Shown: positions 14,333 through 19,307 of the stretch, piece after piece
Numbering within the stretch: the first letter of the stretch is position 1
Layout of the letters: the number at the start of each line of letters is the position of its first letter
Assembly: GCA_035624425.1 (NCBI GenBank)
Contig: DASPRN010000145.1
Coordinates: 1-19,307, forward strand
Direction: 5' to 3'
Source of the DNA: AC-32 sp035624425
Lineage (GTDB): Bacteria > Actinomycetota > Thermoleophilia > Gaiellales > Gaiellaceae
Length of the DNA: 19,307 nucleotides
Made by a program: the position numbers and the translations under genes
Notes under the pieces: model-generated
The model's database searches: none
What the model was told of the DNA's origin: nothing
What the model saw: only the letters and a program-made list of their open reading frames with translations

Positions 14333-15294
14333 AACGGGACCGTCGAGCCAACGCCTTCCGCGCGGGCACGCTCGTAGACGTGCTCGGCTGCGGCGAGGTC
14401 CTCGACTCCGAGCCCGAGCGACTTGAAGACGGTCAGCTCCTCGTTGTCCCGCCGGCCCTCGGCCGAGCCGGTCAAAACCTCTCCGAGCTCGGCACGGATC
14501 GAGTCGGGGCCGAGCCCGGCCAGCAGGTAGTCGCCGGCCTCGTTCACGAGCGACTCGCGCGCGTCGCAGAAGAGCGCCGCCTCGGCCATCGTCGCGTCGT
14601 CGAGCTCCCGGGCGGTCGGGATGGACGAGCCAACCGCGTTCACGTGCGCGCCGGGAGCGAGCCACGCGCGCTCGAGCACCGGCTCGCTCGACGAGGTCGC
14701 CGTCACGACCACGTCGGCGCCGGTCACCGCCGCCTCGGCGCTCTCGGCCACCTCGACCGGGAGCCTGGCCTCCGCCACGACCGCGTGCGCGTGCTCGGGG
14801 GTCCGGCTCCAGATGCGCACCTTCTCGAACGTGCGCACGTGCGGCAGCGCCTCCAGGTGCGAGCGCGCCTGGACACCGGCGCCGAGGATCGCGAGCTCCC
14901 TCGCGTCCTCGCGCGCGAGCGCCCGGGTCGCGACCGCGGAGACCGCTGCGGTTCGGACGGCGGTCACCGCCGAGGCGTCGAGCAGCGCGCGCAGCTGCCC
15001 GGTCTCCCCGTCGCAGAGGAGCACGCCGCCCTGGTGGGCGTCGAGCCCTCGGGCCGGGTTCTCCGGGAAGATGCAGATCGCCTTCAGCCCGTATGCGCGC
15101 TGTGGCTCCGAGCGGTGCGCCGGCATCAGGCCCATCAGGCTCTGCTCCCCGGGCGGCTGGACGGTGAATCGCAACGGCAGCCACACGCGCCTACGCGCGA
15201 GGTCGCAGAGCACCGCCTCCATCAGCTCGGTGCACTCGTCCATCGGCAGCAGGCGGCGAACGTCGTCGTGCGAGAGGACGAGCAGCTCACTCAT
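14329..15294 (-). CDS. Ornithine cyclodeaminase/mu-crystallin family protein
   Basis: A 321-residue NAD(P)-binding protein. K71 sits in YGLKAICIFP and R114 and T115 in AVRTAAVSAVAT. The Rossmann segment is LAILGAGVQARSHLEAL (about 135-150). AVGSSIPTARELD and FKSLGLGVEDLAAAEHVY also match the family. Members deaminate ornithine to proline, reduce cyclic imines (ketimine reductase) or act as alanine dehydrogenase; EutC of ectoine operons also belongs here. ATG 15294 was chosen because GAGGA lies 9 bases upstream; ATG 15303 is directly abutted by that GAGGA and is less likely. It is the first gene of the leftward operon, about 100 bases downstream of a palindromic operator candidate. Confidence 0.88.
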   Translation of the reverse strand: MSELLVLSHDDVRRLLPMDECTELMEAVLCDLARRRVWLPLRFTVQPPGEQSLMGLMPAHRSEPQRAYGLKAICIFPENPARGLDAHQGGVLLCDGETGQLRALLDASAVTAVRTAAVSAVATRALAREDARELAILGAGVQARSHLEALPHVRTFEKVRIWSRTPEHAHAVVAEARLPVEVAESAEAAVTGADVVVTATSSSEPVLERAWLAPGAHVNAVGSSIPTARELDDATMAEAALFCDARESLVNEAGDYLLAGLGPDSIRAELGEVLTGSAEGRRDNEELTVFKSLGLGVEDLAAAEHVYERARAEGVGSTVPF

Positions 15295-15390
15295 GTCTGC
15301 CATTCCTCGAGCCGGCCGCCCTCCGGGCGACCGGTCCCCGGCACGAGAGGTCGCGCGAGAGGCCGCACCAGGCGTTTGCCGGTCTTCCAA

Positions 15391-15405
15391 GTAACACTGT
15401 GTTAC
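15391..15405. promoter_or_regulatory. Palindromic operator candidate upstream of the leftward operon
   Basis: GTAACACTGTGTTAC is a 7-1-7 perfect inverted repeat, flanked by CCAA and AAGG whose outer CC/GG also pair. It is AT-rich against a very GC-rich background and sits about 97 bases upstream of the cyclodeaminase start. The shape is typical of TetR-type or other dimeric repressor sites. No regulator gene is visible in the window. Confidence 0.6.
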
Positions 15406-15472
15406 AAGGTACGACCCGCCGACCCGCTACGAGCCGGGCGATCTCGGGCCACGTCTCATCTCCGAGTACCAC
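15406..15472 (-). pseudogene. Possible remnant of a creatininase-family N-terminus
   Basis: A - strand stretch starting at GTG 15472 reads VVLGDETWPEIARLVAG, then RRVVP. This resembles the start of creatininase/creatinine-amidohydrolase proteins (a TWPE motif followed by a hydrophobic strand ending in Pro). The diagnostic GSTEQHGPHLP block that should follow is absent; instead the sequence runs into the palindrome. It is only about 22 codons, so chance is possible. Confidence 0.3.
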
Positions 15473-15513
15473 CGTGCTGCCAAACGGCCGGCGAACCAAC
15501 CTGCGGGGCCTGG

Positions 15514-16476
15514 TCACGGGAAGAGCCTTGCAAGGTCGTCCCGTTCCTGCTCGGAGAGCGGGAGCTCCAGCGCCGCCAGGTACGGCTCGAGCTGCTCGGG
15601 CCGGCGCGGGCCGGCGATCACGGCCGTGACCCGCGGATCGCCGAGGATCCAGGCGATCGCCAGCGTTCCCGGCGCGACCCCTCGCTCCGACGCCGCGGCC
15701 TCGAACGCCTCGAGTGCCTCGAACGTCCTGTTGTTCTCGAGCACCTCGTACGGCCCGGGCCGCGTCGTCATCCGCGAGCCGGCCGGATACGACTCGCCTC
15801 GCCGGTACTTGCCGGTCAGCCAGCCGCCGGCCAGCGGGCTGAACGGCGTGAAGCCGAGCCCCTCGCGCTCGCAGATCTCCATGACGTCCTCGGAGCCGCG
15901 CTCGAGCAGGCTGTACTCGTTCTGGACCCACTCGTAGCGGACCAGCCCGAGTCGCTCGCTCGTCTCCAGCGCATCCTCGAGCTGCTCCGCGTCGAGGTTG
16001 CTCCCGCCGACCGCCCGCACCTTCCCGGCGCGCACGAGCTCGTCGAGCGCGCGCAGCGTCTCCTCGATCGGCGTCTCCGGGTCCGGTGCGTGCGTCAGGT
16101 ACAGGTCGAGGCGGTCGGTCCGCAGCCGCTCGAGGGTGCCCTCGATCTCCCGCAGGATCCGGTCACCCGCGAGCCCGTGGTCGTCCGGGTCGCCGGTCAC
16201 CGACGAGAAGACCTTGCTGCTCAGCAACACCCGAGAGCCGCGCTCGTCGCGCCAGTTGCCGATCGAGGCCTCGCTGCGCCCGCCGCCGTACGAGGCCGCC
16301 GTGTCGAGGAAGCCGATCCCGGCGGCGACGGCGGCGTCGAGCAGCTCGTACGCCTCCTCCTCCGACTCGCCCTGCCCCCAGGTGGCGGGGTCTGACCCCA
16401 CACCGCCGAAGTTGCCGCAGCCGAGGCCGATGCGGGTCAGCTCGATGTCGGTCCGGCCGAGGCGCGAAGTCTCCAC
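15514..16476 (-). CDS. Aldo/keto reductase
   Basis: A 320-residue (beta/alpha)8 NADPH-dependent oxidoreductase. The catalytic tetrad is complete: D58 and Y63 in GFLDTAASYGGGRSE, K88 in LLSSKVF, and H129 in LYLTHAPDPETP. LGFTPFSPLAGGWLTGKYRRGE and the DPRVTAVIAGPRRPEQL cofactor segment place it with YajO/Tas-like bacterial aldo/keto reductases. It reduces aldehydes or ketones; the physiological substrate is unknown. ATG 16476 is divergent from the YciI-like gene with only 33 bases between. Bases 16387-16399 within codons 26-31 form a GGGGTCTGACCCC palindrome, giving Gly-Ser-Asp-Pro in the protein. It is separated from the leftward operon by about 220 bases. Confidence 0.9.
   Translation of the reverse strand: METSRLGRTDIELTRIGLGCGNFGGVGSDPATWGQGESEEEAYELLDAAVAAGIGFLDTAASYGGGRSEASIGNWRDERGSRVLLSSKVFSSVTGDPDDHGLAGDRILREIEGTLERLRTDRLDLYLTHAPDPETPIEETLRALDELVRAGKVRAVGGSNLDAEQLEDALETSERLGLVRYEWVQNEYSLLERGSEDVMEICEREGLGFTPFSPLAGGWLTGKYRRGESYPAGSRMTTRPGPYEVLENNRTFEALEAFEAAASERGVAPGTLAIAWILGDPRVTAVIAGPRRPEQLEPYLAALELPLSEQERDDLARLFP
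16387..16399. repeat. GTCTGAC palindrome inside the aldo/keto reductase gene
   Basis: GGGGTCTGACCCC is palindromic apart from its central base and lies near the 5' end of the aldo/keto reductase coding region. It is the same element type as at 13397-13412 and, in varied form, 11463-11477. Confidence 0.4.
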
Positions 16477-16509
16477 GGGCGGACGCTACAGGTGTGCTAG
16501 AAGGAAGGC

Positions 16510-16809
16510 ATGCCGATGTTTCTCGTCGTCCTGCGGCGCTCAGGCCCGGACTACGACCATTCGAAACCGCTCGAGGAGCAGTCGGGCTGGGCGGAGCACG
16601 CCGAGTTCATGGACGCGCTCGTCGACGACGGGTTCATCGTCCTCGGCGGTGTGCTCGCCGACGAGGTTCGCACGGCGCACGCGGTCGAGGCGGAGTCCGA
16701 GGGCGCGGTCCGAGAGCGGCTATCGCGCGACCCCTGGAGCGGAACTCACCTCGTGGTCGACTCGATCGACGAATGGACGATCCGGCTCGACAGCAGAGTG
16801 AGGGCGTAG
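16510..16809 (+). CDS. YciI-like family protein
   Basis: A 99-residue dimeric alpha-beta barrel protein. It has MFLVVLRRSGPDYD at the start, the WAEHAEFMDALVDDGFIVLGG segment with H30 near the conserved pocket, and RDPWSGTHLVVDSIDEWTI at the end. YciI-like proteins are small putative enzymes with a His-Asp pocket; few have a known reaction. A strong AAGGAAGG at 16501-16508 precedes ATG 16510. Its last 64 bases overlap, on the opposite strand, the end of a metal-transport permease gene. It is transcribed divergently from the aldo/keto reductase. Confidence 0.85.
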   Translation: MPMFLVVLRRSGPDYDHSKPLEEQSGWAEHAEFMDALVDDGFIVLGGVLADEVRTAHAVEAESEGAVRERLSRDPWSGTHLVVDSIDEWTIRLDSRVRA

Positions 16810-17579
16810 GCCGCGACCGCGACGCCGATCACCGCCGAGCTGGGCGGGAGGCTGGGGAAGACGTAGGCCAGGGTCAGGCCGAGCCAGACCGAACCGACCG
16901 CGAGGCCGGCCGACAGGGCGAGCCCCGCCCACGGGCGCGTGGTCAGGCGGTGGGCCGCTCCCGCCGGCGCGGCCAGCAGTCCGAGCAGGAGCAGCGCGCC
17001 GATCGCCTGGGTCGCCTCGGCGCAGACGACACCGAGCAGCGCGAGGAACAGCAGCCCCAGCGCGCGCACCGGCACGCCCTGCGCCTCGGCCACGCCCTCG
17101 TCGAGCGACGAGAAGAGCAGCGGCCGCGCGATCACGAGCAGCACCGCGGCCGCGGCGACGGCGATCGCCACCGAGATCCGGACGTCGTGCGCGCTCAGTC
17201 CGAAGATCGAGCCGAACAGGACGCGCACGCCCGCGGTCCCGTTCGAGGCGCTGCGCTGGGTCGTGAAGATCGAGAGGAAGAGGGCCCCCAGGCCCAGGCT
17301 CCACGCGAACAGCGAGCCGATCGCGACGTCGTCCGCGCGGGCGCGCTCGCCGAGGGCGCCGATCACGAGCCCGCCGCAGATCGTCGCGACGAACACGCCG
17401 GCCAGCAGGTCGAGCCCGAGCACGGCGGCACCGAGGGCGCCGGTGAACGCAACGTGGCTGAGCGCGTCGCCCGCGAAGACCTGCGCGCGAAGGACGACGA
17501 AGTAGCCGGTGAGGCCGCAGGCGAGGCCGACGAAGGTCCCCGCGAGCAGGGCGTTGCGCATGAACTCGTGCGCGAACAT
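16746..17579 (-). CDS. Metal ABC transporter permease (ZnuB/MntB-like), copy 2
   Basis: A 277-residue integral membrane protein with about eight hydrophobic segments, of the ABC-3 (zinc/manganese) permease family. Family marks include YFVVLRAQVFAGDALSHVAF with the conserved S41-H42, EAQGVPVRALGLLFLALLGV, and GALLLLGLLAAPAGAAHRL. It forms the membrane channel for a periplasmic or lipoprotein-delivered divalent cation. The start ATG 17579 shares a base with the stop of the upstream permease gene (TGATG). The 3' end overlaps the YciI-like gene antisense by 64 bases. With its partner it probably forms a heterodimeric channel, as in Sit- or Tro-type systems. Confidence 0.9.
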   Translation of the reverse strand: MFAHEFMRNALLAGTFVGLACGLTGYFVVLRAQVFAGDALSHVAFTGALGAAVLGLDLLAGVFVATICGGLVIGALGERARADDVAIGSLFAWSLGLGALFLSIFTTQRSASNGTAGVRVLFGSIFGLSAHDVRISVAIAVAAAAVLLVIARPLLFSSLDEGVAEAQGVPVRALGLLFLALLGVVCAEATQAIGALLLLGLLAAPAGAAHRLTTRPWAGLALSAGLAVGSVWLGLTLAYVFPSLPPSSAVIGVAVAAYALTLLSSRIVHSSIESTTR

Positions 17580-18436
17580 CAGCGGGCCCAGATCCTGACG
17601 AGCACGTAGAGGCCGAACGAGAGCGAGGTCACGTAGAAGCCGACCGGGTAGACCGAGAAGTAGGCGAGCGCGAGCCCGGCCCAGGTCACCGCCAGCGCGA
17701 GCGCGATCGCGAGCCCGAGCCCGAGCCACGGCCGCGAGGTGAGCCGGTGCGCGGTGGCCGCGGGCGTCACCAGCAGCGCGAAGACGAGCAGCGCGCCGGT
17801 GATCTGGCTCGTCTCGGCCACCGAGAGGCCGAGCACGAGCAGGAAGCCGAGGCCGAGCAGCCGCACCGGGACGCCGCTCGCCCTGGCAACTTCGGCGTCG
17901 ACCGAGGCGAAGAAGAGCGGCCGCGCCGCGACCGCGGTCACGGTGACGGTGGCGAGCGCCACCAGCAGGAGCACGAGCACCTGCGACCGGGTGATCCCGA
18001 GGAACGTCCCGAAGAGCAGCGAGTCGAGCCCGGTCAGGATGCGGTGCGAGAGCGACACGAACAGGAAGCCGAGCGCCAGGGCCAGCGCCTGCAGCGACCC
18101 GATCGCCGCCGACTCGGCCCCGAGGCTCCGGCGTGTGCCGGCGATCGCGGCCAGGATCAGCGCGCCCGCTCCGCAGAAGCCGAAGTAGCCCAGCGCGAGC
18201 GGTACCCCTGCCCAACCGGCGGCCGCGGCGCCAGGGAAGGCGATCACCGACAACGTGTGGCCCGCGAACGCCTGCCGGCGCAGGACCATGAACCAGCCGG
18301 TGACCCCGGCCATGACCGCGACGATCGTCCCGGCCTCGAGCGCGTTGACCATGAACGGATAGGCGAACAGCTGCCGGAGGTCGTCGAGCAGATTCCACGA
18401 CAGGCCCTGAAATACGGCGGCCTCAACCATGAGCAT
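17579..18436 (-). CDS. Metal ABC transporter permease (ZnuB/MntB-like), copy 1
   Basis: A 285-residue ABC-3 family membrane protein with about eight hydrophobic segments. It has WFMVLRRQAFAGHTLSVIAF (residues 48-67), where the usual Ser-His is Ser-Val (S63, V64), and then RASGVPVRLLGLGFLLVLGL and GALLVFALLVTPAATAHRL. It pairs with the downstream permease and the upstream ATPase. The start is ATG 18436 or ATG 18430; both overlap the ATPase stop, and neither has a good ribosome site, so translation is probably coupled. The metal (zinc, manganese or iron) cannot be told from the permease alone. Confidence 0.9.
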   Translation of the reverse strand: MLMVEAAVFQGLSWNLLDDLRQLFAYPFMVNALEAGTIVAVMAGVTGWFMVLRRQAFAGHTLSVIAFPGAAAAGWAGVPLALGYFGFCGAGALILAAIAGTRRSLGAESAAIGSLQALALALGFLFVSLSHRILTGLDSLLFGTFLGITRSQVLVLLLVALATVTVTAVAARPLFFASVDAEVARASGVPVRLLGLGFLLVLGLSVAETSQITGALLVFALLVTPAATAHRLTSRPWLGLGLAIALALAVTWAGLALAYFSVYPVGFYVTSLSFGLYVLVRIWAR

Positions 18437-19241
18437 GGCGGTCGCCGTGGTGAAAGGGCGCCTCGGGCTGGCCGACGACGACGAGTCTCCCGTCCGAGGC
18501 GCGTAGCACCTCGATCGGGACGCCGAACAGGCTCGTGAGCGTCTCGCTCGTGATCACCTCGCCGGGCCGGCCCCCGACCGCGCTGCCGCCCGCGACGTAG
18601 ACGACCTGGTCGATGAAGCCGAGGATCGGGTTGACGTCGTGCGCGACGAGCAGGACGGCCACCTGCTCTTGCTGGCAGATTCGGCGGACGAGCGCGGCGA
18701 CCGCGGCCTGGCTGGCGAGGTCGAGGCTGTCGAGCGGCTCGTCCAGCAGGAGCAGCCTCGGCCGGCGGACGAGCGCCTGGGCGATCAGGAGCCGCTGCTG
18801 CTCGCCGCCGGAAAGCTCGCCGATCGGCTTCGTCGCGTAACCGCTCGCGCCGACGAGCTCGAGCACCTCGGCGACGCGGCGCGCCTTCCTCTTCGTACGA
18901 GGGAGCCACGGCAGCGGAATCCCCCAGCGCGAGCCGTCGAAGCCGAGGCCCACTAGATCGATCCCGCGGATCCGGGTGGCGGCGTCGAAGTTGCGCCGTT
19001 GCGGCAGGTAGCCGATCTGCGCGTTCGCGTCGCCCGGCGGCCTGCCGAGCACCGTCGCCTTTCCGGCCGCAAGCGGCAGCAGGCCGAGGATCGCCTTGAC
19101 GAGCGTCGACTTGCCGGCGCCGTTCGGACCGAGCACCGCGACGAACGCTCCCTGGCCGACCTCCAGCGAGACGTCCTTCAGAATCGTGCGGCCGCCGAGG
19201 CGGATCGTCGCCCCCTCGAGGGCGAGCGCGGGCCCGGTCAA
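18423..19241 (-). CDS. Metal ABC transporter ATPase (ZnuC/MntA-like)
   Basis: A 272-residue ABC ATPase. Walker A is GPNGAGKST (38-46), the Q-loop is Q81 in YLPQRRN, the signature LSGGEQQR (143-150), Walker B LLLLDEP (D167, E168), and the H-loop H201 in LVAHDVNP. The linked ABC-3 permeases define it as the motor of a zinc/manganese-type importer. The C-terminus ends in a His-rich tail (residues 262-272, FHHGDRHAHG), common in zinc-handling proteins. The start is TTG 19241, which overlaps the stop of the gene upstream (TTGA). The transport function is firm; zinc is the favoured metal by inference. Confidence 0.92.
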   Translation of the reverse strand: MTGPALALEGATIRLGGRTILKDVSLEVGQGAFVAVLGPNGAGKSTLVKAILGLLPLAAGKATVLGRPPGDANAQIGYLPQRRNFDAATRIRGIDLVGLGFDGSRWGIPLPWLPRTKRKARRVAEVLELVGASGYATKPIGELSGGEQQRLLIAQALVRRPRLLLLDEPLDSLDLASQAAVAALVRRICQQEQVAVLLVAHDVNPILGFIDQVVYVAGGSAVGGRPGEVITSETLTSLFGVPIEVLRASDGRLVVVGQPEAPFHHGDRHAHG

Positions 19242-19307
19242 CTGCCGGTTCCCGCCGCCAGCGCGCGTATCAGCGCCTCGAGCTCCGTCGACTGCCAGTC
19301 CTGGAAC
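19238..19307 (-). CDS. C-terminal end of an upstream gene, partial
   Basis: Only the last 22 codons are in the window, reading FQDWQSTELEALIRALAAG and ending TGS. The stop overlaps the ATPase TTG start, so it belongs to the same transcript. Expected neighbours are the metal-binding lipoprotein or a Fur-family regulator. The visible helix is too short to decide between them. Confidence 0.55.
   Translation of the reverse strand, partial: FQDWQSTELEALIRALAAGTGS

Noticed and set aside
12763..14377. Long + strand frames over the cupin and dehydratase genes
   Set aside because: Shadow frames; the - strand carries complete cupin and PLP motifs.
14380..16395. A 671-codon + strand frame spanning the cyclodeaminase, spacer and aldo/keto reductase
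   Set aside because: It runs antisense to two clearly recognisable genes and has low-complexity Arg/Leu/His composition.
1..19307. tRNA, rRNA, CRISPR, insertion sequence or phage signatures
   Set aside because: None were found by reading; no repeat-spacer arrays, transposase motifs, integrase or cloverleaf-like segments stood out.

Overview
The window is high-GC and almost fully coding. It has frequent GTG and TTG starts, many 1-20 bp gene overlaps, and long spurious antisense frames. A luciferase-like oxidoreductase of the F420-type superfamily, a CoxG/molybdenum hydroxylase pair and the overall codon style suggest an uncultured actinobacterial lineage, with Thermoleophilia (Gaiellales or Solirubrobacterales) as the best guess. 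This assignment is inference. No rRNA, tRNA, CRISPR array, insertion sequence or phage gene was seen.

Region A (1-5106, + strand) is a tightly overlapping operon. Its genes encode the C-terminal part of a molybdopterin hydroxylase large subunit (cut by the window edge), a CoxG-like SRPBCC protein, a luciferase-like flavin/F420 oxidoreductase, a divergent M20 amidohydrolase, a PrxQ-like peroxiredoxin and a fumarylacetoacetate-hydrolase-family enzyme. The set looks like a catabolic module: hydroxylation, ring or C-N oxidation, amide hydrolysis, C-C cleavage and peroxide removal. The substrate cannot be read from the sequence. A 562-base spacer follows, with a hairpin and two small overlapping genes, one acidic and one basic.

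Region B (5669-10888, + strand) is a second compact operon: an M24 peptidase/creatinase-fold hydrolase, a DRE-TIM acyltransferase or lyase of the isopropylmalate/homocitrate synthase type, two tandem ketopantoate-reductase-family enzymes, and a second M24 protein with a degraded metal site. A free-standing VOC/PhnB-like gene follows. It ends at a convincing bidirectional terminator (11456-11484).

Region C (11496-15294, - strand) reads leftward: ornithine cyclodeaminase/mu-crystallin family, threonine-dehydratase family, two-domain cupin, class V aminotransferase. A near-perfect 15-bp palindrome (15391-15405), the likely operator, lies about 100 bases upstream. The cyclodeaminase/dehydratase pair recalls EutC/EutB of ectoine-utilisation operons. 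Together with the M24 and M20 hydrolases nearby, the neighbourhood looks specialised for small cyclic or amide-containing nitrogen compounds.

Region D (15514-16809) has an aldo/keto reductase (-) and a divergent YciI-like protein (+). Region E (16746-19307, - strand) is a zinc/manganese-type ABC importer with one ATPase and two different permeases. The last few codons of an upstream gene lie at the right edge.
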